IMG/VR virus record: IMGVR_UViG_3300049482_000028
Coordinates: 1 to 43,182 of that record
Origin: a virus
Length of the DNA: 43,182 bases
Reading direction: 5' to 3' (one strand)
Under the pieces are notes generated by a model that worked only from the letters and a program-made list of their open reading frames with translations, was not told where the DNA came from and did not search any database. Positions 24,120 to 32,287 of this stretch are shown here, piece after piece. The position numbers and the translations under genes are program-made. Each line of letters begins with the position of its first letter. The stretch's first letter is position 1.

Positions 24120-26488
24120 CACTTAGCCTCCGCCCATGTTTGTCCTACGCCAATATCGCATAGGAAAGGGAGTTCCCAACCTAGTTCTTCTTTAGCCCTT
24201 GATTCCATTACTTCACGGCAAAGCTGTGAGTAAACCTCGATGTAGTCGTCATCGACTTCTGCAATGATAGAGTCGTGTACCAGCAATAGTATGGCGCTCC
24301 GTGTAGGGTCGATTCGTCTGGATAGGAGCAAAGCAGAGGTAAGAGTGAGATCGCTAGCTGTAGTCTGAGGAAGGAAGTTAATCGCTTCTCGATATACCGC
24401 CTGGATATTCTCTTTGGTGAGTAGATGGAAACGTCGTCGCCGTCCAAAAGGCGATGAGATATAACCAACATCGTGGACTTGTTTCTCAATTCCTTTTTCC
24501 CACTTATATACACCCTGGAAATTCCGCCACCACCAATCGATAAATCTTTGCGCTTCATCAGATGGGATTCCATGCTTCTCCTGAAATGTATGTGCTGATT
24601 GTCTGAATGCAACACCGAAGTTCATGTTCTTCGCTTTACTCCGTTGCTCCGGTTGAAAGTCTACTCCATAGAAGCGTTCCGCAGCAATATTATGAAGATC
24701 AAGAGCCTCACTATAAATCGAGGTAAGATCGGGATCTCCCGATAAGCAGGCAATCACTCGTAGCTCTGCCTGCGAATAATCAGCCTGAACAATCTTCCTC
24801 CCCTGTGGTGCTTCAAACAATTTGCGAATGTCGGGCATTCCCGGCTTTGTGCGACTAATGTTCTGTAGGTTCGGTTCGGTACTAGAGAGCCTGCCTGTTA
24901 CTGTGCGACCTAGATTGAGATGCGTGTGGATACGTCCTTCTGGATCATCGATTGCCTCTTTAACCATACCCACGATGTACTGACTCGATTGCTTCTGTAG
25001 CTTCTTGTATCGATCAATACCTTGTGTTACGATGATGATGTACTCGCGCTTCTTGTCTACTGCTTTCGGTGTAGCTCCTGGCATTGCTTCTGCGAAGCAC
25101 GTAAACCGACCTTCTATTACTTCTTGTCGAGCAGCATCGTCAACAGATCGGGCTTTATCTGGTCGCGCTTGTAGCGCATGTTTAATTTTCCATTCGTCAT
25201 AGTAAAGCGCAGCACAATGGACCGTCGAGTTAGGGTTAAACAGAGGTTTATCGAGCGCATTACGTATCCGTTCTAGTAGACCAGACAGTTCCGGTTGTAG
25301 CTCGTTCTCGAACATATCAGCGGCAGCTTCGATGTTGTACTTAAAGCCAGTAAGCTCAACATCACGTAGAAACTCTTGTGCAGGGATGATCGGCCACAGA
25401 TAAGGCTTCTCCCATAGATCCTCTTTCTTCGATTGCCCACTATAGTAGTCAAATAGTTGCTTTGTCCCGCCTACGTCCCATCCTGCGTACTTGTAAAACT
25501 TGTCGTAATCTGTGACGATGCCTGTCTTTTTAATCTTATTGATCTCAGCATCTTCATACTTCGGCCAACTGAATTCCTCCATCAAACAGTACTCTAGTGC
25601 ATGTTGCCCTGAGCGCTCATCCAGTGTGTAAGATTGAAGAATCGTATCATGGTCGATACGCGCTTTTATTCCATAGGTATGTCGAAGGACTTTCGTATCA
25701 AAGACTCCGTTGTGCCAACAGAAATGCGTATCCCCTTCAAAGAAGGGTCGTAAGTGATCGTCAATGAAAATGCTGTCGGTGAATAATCCGCTTCGTTCTC
25801 CAAGTACATACGCAATTCTTCCGTTAACTGAAAACTGAATTGAGATGAGAGTCGCTCTATGAGTAAGTCCTCCGCGACTTTCGATATCTGCGGCGATAAT
25901 CGGATAGGTACTGAGATAATTGAGACATTCAATGGCGCTTTTGGCATCTTCTATCACCTTCACTTCTGGAAAGGTCGGTGGTGGTTGTGGGTGGAATGCG
26001 CGCTTAAAGTCTTTCTGTAGATTAGGGAAGATTGAATCGTCACGCATAACAGCAGCCGGGTGATTAGTCGCTACCAGCTTGTAATCGCCCATATTATGCG
26101 TATAACCACGTGCTCTTTCGATGCTCATCCCCGTTAAAACCCTAACTGCCTCTGAGCCACCAGCGATTACTAATTTCGCTGTAGCCGCCTCTGCTTTTAG
26201 TCTGCCACTACATGCCTTAAGCGCAGCGGGTGGTACCTTACCTTCCTCTGGCGCACACAGCACTGCATTAGTCAATCGAATGCTGTCACGATCAACGCCG
26301 TTCTGCTTCAGCAGATACCACAGGATGTCTGCGGCAGGTCCAGTAAACGAATTACCATTCTCAGCTTCGTAATAGCCCGGAGAACGCGCCACGAACAATA
26401 CATCGCTCCCCTGTGGGCCTCTTGTTTTCGCAAGAGGGCGATTTATCAGTGGACAATTCTCACAGTCTGCCCCAGGTACTTTACCCAT
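24119..26488 (-). CDS. DNA polymerase I family A fused to family-4 uracil-DNA-glycosylase-like domain (789 aa)
   Basis: Residues 1-167 resemble family-4 UDG. Cysteines 9, 12, 78 and 93 are placed as for a 4Fe-4S cluster. ARSPGYYEAENGNSFTGPAA (34-53) stands for the usual APG...G-x-PF-x-G motif, and NHPAA lies at 142-146. A 3'-5' exonuclease follows: DIE (201-203), HNGVFD (259-264), YAGWD (334-338). The polymerase shows motif A DYSQAELR (570-577), motif B R616-K620-F624-G625 and motif C VHDS (737-740). The SPO1 polymerase has a similar N-terminal domain. Phe628 replaces the usual O-helix Tyr. The start overlaps the 33-aa gene stop. Confidence 0.9.
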   Translation of the reverse strand: MGKVPGADCENCPLINRPLAKTRGPQGSDVLFVARSPGYYEAENGNSFTGPAADILWYLLKQNGVDRDSIRLTNAVLCAPEEGKVPPAALKACSGRLKAEAATAKLVIAGGSEAVRVLTGMSIERARGYTHNMGDYKLVATNHPAAVMRDDSIFPNLQKDFKRAFHPQPPPTFPEVKVIEDAKSAIECLNYLSTYPIIAADIESRGGLTHRATLISIQFSVNGRIAYVLGERSGLFTDSIFIDDHLRPFFEGDTHFCWHNGVFDTKVLRHTYGIKARIDHDTILQSYTLDERSGQHALEYCLMEEFSWPKYEDAEINKIKKTGIVTDYDKFYKYAGWDVGGTKQLFDYYSGQSKKEDLWEKPYLWPIIPAQEFLRDVELTGFKYNIEAAADMFENELQPELSGLLERIRNALDKPLFNPNSTVHCAALYYDEWKIKHALQARPDKARSVDDAARQEVIEGRFTCFAEAMPGATPKAVDKKREYIIIVTQGIDRYKKLQKQSSQYIVGMVKEAIDDPEGRIHTHLNLGRTVTGRLSSTEPNLQNISRTKPGMPDIRKLFEAPQGRKIVQADYSQAELRVIACLSGDPDLTSIYSEALDLHNIAAERFYGVDFQPEQRSKAKNMNFGVAFRQSAHTFQEKHGIPSDEAQRFIDWWWRNFQGVYKWEKGIEKQVHDVGYISSPFGRRRRFHLLTKENIQAVYREAINFLPQTTASDLTLTSALLLSRRIDPTRSAILLLVHDSIIAEVDDDYIEVYSQLCREVMESRAKEELGWELPFLCDIGVGQTWAEAK

Positions 26489-26589
26489 TAGTCACCTTTG
26501 TGTGCATCGCGTTCTAATTGCTTGATTGCTTTCCATGTTCCTGTTATCACTCCAATAATGCTGTCTAGTATACCGAGGAAGAAACTCAT
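26488..26589 (-). CDS. 33-aa hydrophobic microprotein between dNMP kinase and polymerase
   Basis: The ATG at 26589 overlaps the kinase stop (ATGA), and its TAA overlaps the polymerase ATG (TAATG), so it fills the gap exactly. GGGGGAATCAAC precedes the start. The product MSFFLGILDSIIGVITGTWK is one short hydrophobic segment followed by a charged tail (AIKQLERDAHKGD). It could tether to the membrane or act as an amphipathic helix. Perfect coupling to both neighbours argues for a real gene; function is unknown. Confidence 0.7.
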   Translation of the reverse strand: MSFFLGILDSIIGVITGTWKAIKQLERDAHKGD

Positions 26590-27125
26590 GTTGATTCCCC
26601 CATACGATCTAATACATCACTAATCTGCATTTCAAGTGAACCCGTTTCAAGTGGCTCTTCATTAGTGATGACGTAATCGATTAGTTTCGCGTGTGGTGCA
26701 ACTTCACTAGCATGACCATCACCTTCAATGCCTGGACGTACTACTTGCACATTATATCCATCGTACTCACGTACAGCACGTAGCTCATTCTCGAAACGAG
26801 CATCGGTGATAACGTACTTCTTGCTCCAGTGCGGAATCGGTAATAACTGTTCAACCCAAAAAGTATCACCGAATACCTCACGATGTGACTCTGTACCGTA
26901 TCGCTGCAAGAACACACGGAACGACATCGACTTGCCCATAACCACCACAGAGGCATCGAGGTTCTTATAGCGATCTACGTCCTCTAGTGGTATGTCGAAA
27001 AGTGCTGCTACTGATTGCTTCAATTTCGCAGCAAACGACAACTTAGTGAAGCCATAATGTTTAACCAAGATGTCACCTACGGTATCTTTACCCGCACCTT
27101 TGAAGCCATTGATACCGATCAGCAT
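26586..27125 (-). CDS. Deoxynucleoside monophosphate kinase (179 aa)
   Basis: It phosphorylates dNMPs to dNDPs with ATP, supplying precursors for phage DNA. The P-loop GFKGAGKDT is at residues 7-15. VITDARFENELRAVREYDG (about 107-125) is the conserved region of T4 gp1-like phage dNMP kinases. The length is usual for the family. It sits between primase and polymerase genes, alongside dCMP deaminase, in a nucleotide-supply and replication operon. It overlaps the upstream gene by 7 bases. Confidence 0.85.
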   Translation of the reverse strand: MLIGINGFKGAGKDTVGDILVKHYGFTKLSFAAKLKQSVAALFDIPLEDVDRYKNLDASVVVMGKSMSFRVFLQRYGTESHREVFGDTFWVEQLLPIPHWSKKYVITDARFENELRAVREYDGYNVQVVRPGIEGDGHASEVAPHAKLIDYVITNEEPLETGSLEMQISDVLDRMGEST

Positions 27126-27304
27126 AGCTTTCTCATATCATTGGAAGCGGCAAGTGTAACCATGATCTTGTCTGGTTTACCGAGAGCTACGTATACAGGT
27201 CGATCAACATGCACCTGAATGCTATTTTCGTCGGGGTGACCATTCGACCACCACGTATTTCCTTCTTGATCGTTCTCCAAACCTAGTTCAATAGTAACCA
27301 TCAT
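27119..27304 (-). CDS. Small hypothetical protein (61 aa)
   Basis: The start overlaps the upstream stop as ATGA; a second ATG follows one codon later. The sequence (TIELGLENDQEGNTWWSNGH, then HVDRPVYVALGKPDKIMVTL) suggests a small beta protein. No family is recognised. Coupled packing between a 114-aa hypothetical and dNMP kinase makes translation likely. Confidence 0.6.
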   Translation of the reverse strand: MMVTIELGLENDQEGNTWWSNGHPDENSIQVHVDRPVYVALGKPDKIMVTLAASNDMRKLC

Positions 27305-27645
27305 AGCGGCCTGCCGTTAGGCCCGAGCATACCGTTGAACGGAAGGTGTCCAGGCTGTTGTAGCTTCTGCTGTGCTTGTGCCTTCGTTACCATTTTACGA
27401 TCATCCTTCAGTTGTTGCAATACTGCCTGCTTAAACCATAGATTCATTTCATCTTCAGACAACCCTAGTTTAACTTCAACTAGCTTCTGCATCATGCGCA
27501 TCTTCATGTTCAGCATGTATACATTAACGGTGATAGCTCCTGGATTGATCCCCTGGACTTCCCACATCTTTTCTTCCTGCGCAATCAATGTGTCCAATGT
27601 GTTCAATTGATCCTGAAGATCGCCCTCGAAATCGAAATCGTCCAT
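27301..27645 (-). CDS. Hypothetical helical protein downstream of primase-helicase (114 aa)
   Basis: The start overlaps the primase-helicase stop by one base. The protein is largely alpha-helical and acidic at the N-terminus (MDDFDFEGDLQDQLNTLDTL). A Met-rich central helix (VYMLNMKMRMMQKLVEVKLG) and a Gln/Lys-rich C-terminal half (KAQAQQKLQQPG) follow. It may be a small partner or loader of the replication proteins. That is inference from position only; no domain is recognised. Confidence 0.6.
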   Translation of the reverse strand: MDDFDFEGDLQDQLNTLDTLIAQEEKMWEVQGINPGAITVNVYMLNMKMRMMQKLVEVKLGLSEDEMNLWFKQAVLQQLKDDRKMVTKAQAQQKLQQPGHLPFNGMLGPNGRPL

Positions 27646-29828
27646 TATATAACCGCCTTATAGAGAGTTGCTTTGCCGACCTTTTCTGTTACCAACTGAC
27701 CACGATCTACCATAGTGTTTTCTATCTCTGTCATCTCCCTTGCTGTTAGGTGGTAGTGTTGCATGATCTTACCCCTGGAAATTCCTGGCTGTCGTTTGAT
27801 AGCGTTAAGTACAGCCTCAATGACTCTTTGTGCCTGAGAACGTCCACTGTTGAGGATGAGATCAACTGTATAATTACCCCATTGCTGGATATACTTGCCT
27901 GCGATGAGTACATCTGTTACCTCCGCTGTTACAGTCTCAACTTCCGGTTCTTGTCTACTCGCTGCTACCAACATTGTCATCTTCAGTAGTGATCGTGATA
28001 GTCGCTCGAAGCACGGTAACGCAAGGTGCGACATAGCTGAATTATTCGCGGCTTCAATCATTTGCATCTCGATTGCCTGATAACGTGTCCATGCTTCTGT
28101 GGTCAAGAACACTTCAGCTTTCGCATTAATCATCGTGCGTTGACCAGCTACTTCTATTGGTGCTGTTCTGTTATAAGAGGTATAAAGTGAGCTGAGTTGT
28201 TCTTTGATCCCTGCGCGTCCTTCTTTGCCCGCTTGCGTAGGTGGTCCTGTAGTGCGGATTTGGGATAGATCAGTCTCACCTGATACGATAAGGAACCGTG
28301 GAATAAATCCACTGAGAATGAGTTGCTCGTTGACAAGGGAATAAACCTTATCCCTAATTCCACCCCCGAAAAAGATAAAGATCGGAGACGATATGGTAAT
28401 GGTCTCTTTCCGTAGTCTACGTGTATAGATAGGAGGGACATCGTGAAGCTGCGTAAGGATTTCTGGTAGTCCCGCAAGATACTCCTTCTTTGCGATAGAA
28501 TCGAGGAAGCCTGCTACTTCATCTTTAAAGTACGTACTGACCATAGATGGTCTAGTTGATAAGCCCGTAAGGATACCTTCCGCTGAACCGTCTGTAGCGA
28601 GGATCAAGTCACGATCAATCTCGTCAACAAAAGACATCGCTAGTTTCATCGCGGTTGTCTTACGTGTCAGTGTGCTGTCACCGAGAATAAGACCCCAAAG
28701 ATTCGGAGTGAATTCACCATAGGAAGTTTCAAGTTTAAGTCCCGAAGCAGTAAGGATAGAAAGTAATACGAAGATAGATAACTCATGATACTGTGCGCTG
28801 GCATCGGTTGCAGCACAGGCCCAATCTTTATAATCGTCAATAATTGTACGGGGCAAGATGTCAAGTTCATCCTTCGTAACTAGCACTGGCATCGAGATGT
28901 ATTCATACGAACCTACAATCGCCTGAATATTCTGCTGTGCTGCTTTCGCTCTAAGAACTTCACGCCACAGGTGACTCAGTGGTCGATTGTCCCTAACGTA
29001 CTTGTTGCACTTCGCAGATTGCAGAACCGAAAACACCTGTGTCTCATCCATACCTGCTTCAAAGCACACGTTATTCAAGCGCCACAGAGGACCGGACCAA
29101 TCATCTTCTGGCTCTGTTTCATATAGCGTCGTGAACGGCGTTCGTCGCAACCCAGGCCAGAATCGCAAGATCAAATCCGCAGGATCTTCCAGTTCTGTCG
29201 GTACGTCAATTTGTTCCGCTTCTGTGGCGCTTTTCGGCGCTTCCGGCAGTTCATCGAAGAGCGCCACAGGGAGGGGATGATCGATCGCACTTTGCAATTG
29301 CACTTGCGGCAAAGTTGTTTCGCCATCGTCATACTTGTAGTTGTATGTAAACGGTACACGTAGTAGCTGTGTAAGATCCCAACCACTAGGATCTGCTCCG
29401 TCTTTCTTGTAAGCGTAGGCGATTCGCTTGCTGTACTGCGAAGCTACATACGGATCTAGATGTTCGTCTAGTACCCATACCGCTTGATAGCGCCCTGGTG
29501 AGGATTCGATTACGCACTGTGGTTGCGGGGTAATTGTTGTCGGATCACAACTATCGAGATCAGCCCAAAGGTAGTTAGTTGGTAGGCAGTTCTCGCTGAG
29601 ACGTTTACCCGTAACAAGAAGGTGGATGCCGAACCAGACATTCAGTGATTTCTCTGCGCTCGTAATGAACGCGAACATATCATTCTTCTGTTCGGGCCAA
29701 TCGAAATAGTGATCGCGGAATGTACTACGATCGTTACCTTTTCGTGTAGAGATACAAACGTATCCTCGCTCTTCTTTGAACAGGTAGTCAAAGAAAGCTG
29801 TTTGCAGTGTTTTAAGTTCTGACAGCAT
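27645..29828 (-). CDS. Primase-helicase: RepB-type primase domain plus DUF3987-like ATPase (727 aa)
   Basis: Residues about 60-190 look like an archaeo-eukaryotic-type (RepB) primase: metal-binding Asp90/Asp92 in YLWADLDSCD, the nucleotide loop ESSPGRYQAVW (108-118), and LLRVPFTYNYK (155-165). Residues about 320-620 form a DUF3987-type ATPase. Its Walker A-like loop is ILGDSTLTRKTT (381-392), where the usual Gly before Lys is Arg389. The Walker B-like strand is TYFKDEVAGFL (432-442). The C-terminus (about 675-727) is a winged helix (SRGKIMQHYHLTAREM). It would prime and probably unwind DNA for the adjacent polymerase. Confidence 0.8.
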   Translation of the reverse strand: MLSELKTLQTAFFDYLFKEERGYVCISTRKGNDRSTFRDHYFDWPEQKNDMFAFITSAEKSLNVWFGIHLLVTGKRLSENCLPTNYLWADLDSCDPTTITPQPQCVIESSPGRYQAVWVLDEHLDPYVASQYSKRIAYAYKKDGADPSGWDLTQLLRVPFTYNYKYDDGETTLPQVQLQSAIDHPLPVALFDELPEAPKSATEAEQIDVPTELEDPADLILRFWPGLRRTPFTTLYETEPEDDWSGPLWRLNNVCFEAGMDETQVFSVLQSAKCNKYVRDNRPLSHLWREVLRAKAAQQNIQAIVGSYEYISMPVLVTKDELDILPRTIIDDYKDWACAATDASAQYHELSIFVLLSILTASGLKLETSYGEFTPNLWGLILGDSTLTRKTTAMKLAMSFVDEIDRDLILATDGSAEGILTGLSTRPSMVSTYFKDEVAGFLDSIAKKEYLAGLPEILTQLHDVPPIYTRRLRKETITISSPIFIFFGGGIRDKVYSLVNEQLILSGFIPRFLIVSGETDLSQIRTTGPPTQAGKEGRAGIKEQLSSLYTSYNRTAPIEVAGQRTMINAKAEVFLTTEAWTRYQAIEMQMIEAANNSAMSHLALPCFERLSRSLLKMTMLVAASRQEPEVETVTAEVTDVLIAGKYIQQWGNYTVDLILNSGRSQAQRVIEAVLNAIKRQPGISRGKIMQHYHLTAREMTEIENTMVDRGQLVTEKVGKATLYKAVI

Positions 29829-30195
29829 TGGGCTTCTTGTATTTTCGTAAACTGTCTATGGAAAAAGCTAGATCGTATTCATAACCGTCAGTGATGACGG
29901 TCTTAATACCGGCTTTAATTAATGATTGCGCGCAAGATCGGCACGGTATAGCTGGAAACAGTGAACCGTTCGATCGCAGCGTTATAGTGTGACAGACAGC
30001 ATCTTCTAGATTGAGATGTAATGCCCTCCACATAGCGTGGAGTTCTGCATGTACCGAATAAGTATTAGTGAGATTCGTCCCTACGTGGGACCATCCCGTC
30101 GATAGTACCTGTCCATCTAGGACTAACAATGCCCCCGTTTTGTACTTCGGCAAAGGCGAGCGGCTGGCTATCTTTTGCAATTCCATTCGATACAT
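29812..30195 (-). CDS. dCMP/cytidine deaminase family protein (127 aa)
   Basis: It deaminates dCMP to dUMP, feeding thymidylate synthesis. Zinc ligands are in HAE (His49, Glu51 as proton shuttle) and PCRSC (Cys85, Cys88). KTGALLVLDGQVLSTGW is the conserved N-terminal strand pair. The ATG at 30195 is chosen because GGAG lies about eight bases upstream; an in-frame ATG at 30216 lacks such a site. It overlaps the primase-helicase start by 17 bases and a longer upstream frame by 131 bases. Confidence 0.85.
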   Translation of the reverse strand: MYRMELQKIASRSPLPKYKTGALLVLDGQVLSTGWSHVGTNLTNTYSVHAELHAMWRALHLNLEDAVCHTITLRSNGSLFPAIPCRSCAQSLIKAGIKTVITDGYEYDLAFSIDSLRKYKKPNAVRT

Positions 30196-30340
30196 TGCTA
30201 TGCTCCAAATCATCATGGGTAGTTGAGGGCGAGAACATACGATCAGCTACCTGTGATAATTTCATATGTCGGTAGTTCTTCTCCATGCGCTGTCGAATGA
30301 GCGCAGTGCCTAGTACTTGGGGATCTCGATTATCTTTCAT
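30065..30340 (-). CDS. Hypothetical protein overlapping dCMP deaminase out of frame (91 aa)
   Basis: The ATG at 30340 follows GAAAGGCGCATAA. The first 45 residues (KDNRDPQVLGTALIRQRMEKNYRHMKLSQV...) look like a real helical protein. The remainder (about 43-91) is encoded over the start of the deaminase gene in a different frame, so only the N-terminal part may matter. It directly follows a structured intergenic element (30351-30440). No family is recognised. Confidence 0.5.
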   Translation of the reverse strand: MKDNRDPQVLGTALIRQRMEKNYRHMKLSQVADRMFSPSTTHDDLEHSNVSNGIAKDSQPLAFAEVQNGGIVSPRWTGTIDGMVPRRDESH

Positions 30341-30350
30341 TTATGCGCCT

Positions 30351-30362
30351 TTCAAATTTGAA
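30351..30362. promoter_or_regulatory. 12-bp perfect palindrome, possible operator
   Basis: TTCAAATTTGAA is its own reverse complement. It lies 11-22 bases upstream of the 91-aa gene start and abuts the inverted repeat at 30362-30440. A dimeric regulator or replication protein could bind here. Confidence 0.45.
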
Positions 30363-30440
30363 TAGCGGTCAGGGGGCTATGTCTTGTTTAAGTAGCATCG
30401 TCACTAGCTACCCCTCGTTACCTGATGCCACGACCGCTAT
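30362..30440 (-). ncRNA. Candidate structured leader/intergenic RNA element
   Basis: Arms 30362-30370 and 30432-30440 pair perfectly (ATAGCGGTC/GACCGCTAT). Inside on the - strand, AGGGG can pair with CCCCT. Within that, GTAGC and GCTAC form a hairpin with a 10-base loop. The nested helices sit in a 113-base gap between the SSB-like gene and the deaminase/primase genes. A regulatory RNA, terminator or origin structure are all possible. Confidence 0.4.
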
Positions 30441-30453
30441 GTTTATTTACTGG

Positions 30454-30933
30454 TTAGAGCAGACCGCCGCTTGTGGCACCAGAAGTGTCACCGATGGCCT
30501 TAACGCCCTTTACCTCGTTATCTGTCTCACCTTCGGCACCGCCCCACTTCGGCTTAACGCCGACAACAACACGGCACTCGCGTCCCGAAAGATCCTCGAT
30601 GTCGAGATTGAACTTACCGCTCTGCACCTTCTTCTCGTCATAACCGATGGCGGTAAGGAAGCGCACAAACATACCCTTCATCTTCGCTGCCTTTGTGGGA
30701 TCATAGTCGGCAGGGGGGATGACGTATGAAGTGAACACGCGCCGATTGTTATACGGCTCTTCCGTGATCTTAAGCTGAATATTGAGCTTAGGGGTTCCAG
30801 CAGGCATCTTAGCCTCCGGGCCTCCCTTAGTCTCCTGCATCTCAGCCTTGAACACTACAGCATCATACGTACCAGCCTTGATTGTATCAAAGCCACTGGT
30901 ATCTGCGCCACTAAGATCAAGTACGTTAGACAT
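30454..30933 (-). CDS. DUF669-like single-strand-binding-type protein (159 aa)
   Basis: The start has a good binding site (TAGGAGTAGTA). The protein reads GFDTIKAGTYDAVVFKAEM, then PKLNIQLKITEEPYNNRRVF and GRECRVVVGVKPKW. It ends in a Gly/Thr-rich tail (SGATSGGLL). This is the DUF669/SSB-like pattern often found next to Sak4-type recombinases in phages. It probably binds single-stranded DNA and cooperates with the ATPase encoded 25 bases upstream (30958-31701). Confidence 0.7.
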   Translation of the reverse strand: MSNVLDLSGADTSGFDTIKAGTYDAVVFKAEMQETKGGPEAKMPAGTPKLNIQLKITEEPYNNRRVFTSYVIPPADYDPTKAAKMKGMFVRFLTAIGYDEKKVQSGKFNLDIEDLSGRECRVVVGVKPKWGGAEGETDNEVKGVKAIGDTSGATSGGLL

Positions 30934-30957
30934 TACTACTCCTATCTCGTTTGTCGT

Positions 30958-31701
30958 TTACGCGTTCGCGTTGATTACTTCCCACAACATCGGAATGCTT
31001 GGAAAGTCTACTACAGCATCAAGTGATGCAGTGCGATCTTTTGCGATCACTCTCCGCGATTTGGCGAATTGAATACGGCGGATCACTTCATCACTCTCGA
31101 TAGTCGAAGAGAGATAACCTACAATGTCCATGAAGCCTGGAACTTCCATCTTCAGCTTACCCGGCAATGAAGGTGTGTAAGTGACTACGCCGTTCTCATC
31201 TCGCTCAATGTTAGAAAGAGCTGTCATAATCGTATTGCACGGTAGGTCACGAAAACCTCGTACAATGCGTCGCATATGCTCTGCACTCTTTCCCCATTCT
31301 CTCATGCTTGGAACATCTGGATCTAGGTCGGGTCGTCGCTGTACTACCTCTTTCATAATGTCTCGCATATCGAGCTTCTGTAGCTCAGTCAACGAGTCAA
31401 TAACGACGGTCTTGTAGTATCCATCGTTCTCTTCATGGAGAACCTTGTGTACTTCTACGAGTTCTTGAATTGACCCGACGCGCTTTACGTCAACATCTTT
31501 ACGCTTTCGGATCGTTGTTGTACCTCCTTCTACGTCGAGGAACAGGACAGGGGTTGTAGACGGATGATCCTGTGCAGTAGCAGCGAGATAAGTTTTACCC
31601 GCGCCCGGTTCACCGTATACAAGCATGTTCAGATACAAGATAACATCAGATGGCGGCTTCACATCTAACTTCGTTCTAAGTGGACTCTTCGTTGCTGCCA
31701 T
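30958..31701 (-). CDS. Sak4-like RecA-family recombinase ATPase (247 aa)
   Basis: It is a minimal RecA-core ATPase for annealing or strand exchange. Walker A is GEPGAGKT (30-37) and Walker B TVVIDS (98-103). LFLDVEGGTTTIRKR (about 53-67) is the typical Sak4 strand. Pairing with an SSB-like protein downstream and a Cas4-like nuclease upstream gives a complete phage recombination set. The start follows GGAGGCGTAGAGA. It overlaps the upstream small gene by 26 bases. Confidence 0.85.
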   Translation of the reverse strand: MAATKSPLRTKLDVKPPSDVILYLNMLVYGEPGAGKTYLAATAQDHPSTTPVLFLDVEGGTTTIRKRKDVDVKRVGSIQELVEVHKVLHEENDGYYKTVVIDSLTELQKLDMRDIMKEVVQRRPDLDPDVPSMREWGKSAEHMRRIVRGFRDLPCNTIMTALSNIERDENGVVTYTPSLPGKLKMEVPGFMDIVGYLSSTIESDEVIRRIQFAKSRRVIAKDRTASLDAVVDFPSIPMLWEVINANA

Positions 31702-31882
31702 TCTCTACGCCTCCTACGGGGCTTGGTGTTTCATTAATTACATTAACTACTGAAGTAGACATTTCGTGCCTATGATTTGTGCGCCATTCTTTAATCATCT
31801 CATTCAATGTTTTTGAGGATACGTAAGTCTCCGCTTGAACTCTAAACTTTGCTCCACAAGAACATTGCTCTTCGACAATCAT
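31676..31882 (-). CDS. Small hypothetical protein with CxC motif (68 aa)
   Basis: The start overlaps the upstream stop as ATGA. The N-terminus MIVEEQCSCGAKFRVQAETY holds Cys7 and Cys9 in a small zinc-ribbon-like strand, but only two cysteines are present, so metal binding by one chain is doubtful. The C-terminal 30 residues are Ser/Asn/Glu-rich and unstructured. It overlaps the recombinase start. Confidence 0.6.
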   Translation of the reverse strand: MIVEEQCSCGAKFRVQAETYVSSKTLNEMIKEWRTNHRHEMSTSVVNVINETPSPVGGVENGSNEEST

Positions 31883-32115
31883 TGTTCTACACCTAGCTCA
31901 ACAAGCATAGCGTTTAGCCGAATCATGCAATGTATCATGCAGTAAGGAATACCCTCAACTTTGTGATATGTAGTCGAACCGCATCCTCTCGAACAACAAC
32001 GTTTGGGTGTGTCGTATCTACGTAGTGGTCCAATCTGTTTTGGGACATCATAGATGCGCGGCTCTTCTTTCTTTAGGAGCGCATCAATAACATCAGATGG
32101 GAGCGCGCTAGTCAT
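31879..32115 (-). CDS. Small zinc-finger-like protein (78 aa)
   Basis: Cysteines 40, 41, 45 and 59, His62 and Cys63 (KRCCSRGCGSTTYHKVEG, then YCMIHC) form a Cx3-4C...CxxHC pattern typical of small phage zinc ribbons that take their ligands around a beta hairpin. The ATG at 32115 overlaps the upstream TAG region; a GTG at 32127 is an alternative with no better binding site. Nucleic-acid or protein binding is likely; the target is unknown. Confidence 0.65.
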   Translation of the reverse strand: MTSALPSDVIDALLKKEEPRIYDVPKQIGPLRRYDTPKRCCSRGCGSTTYHKVEGIPYCMIHCMIRLNAMLVELGVEQ

Positions 32116-32287
32116 CGTCAGCGACACTAGCGAAACCTTCAGCGAATCGCATTAGGTACTTTCCCGCATCGTGTCCTGCTTCTGCTGCATCGTCGTCATC
32201 ATTGACGATGACTTCAGTAGAGAAACTAACGATCGGGCTGATAATAGTTGGTCCTGGCATTTCCATACCAATCTTAACGGTTCTCAT
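32108..32287 (-). CDS. Small acidic hypothetical protein (59 aa)
   Basis: It fills the gap between the Cas4-like nuclease and the zinc-finger gene. The ATG at 32287 overlaps the nuclease TGA as ATGA and has AGAGGACG upstream. The product starts MRTVKIGMEMPGPTIISPIV and contains the acidic run NDDDDAAEAG. It ends GFASVADDD, overlapping the next gene start. No family is recognised; packing and binding site support that it is real. Confidence 0.7.
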   Translation of the reverse strand: MRTVKIGMEMPGPTIISPIVSFSTEVIVNDDDDAAEAGHDAGKYLMRFAEGFASVADDD

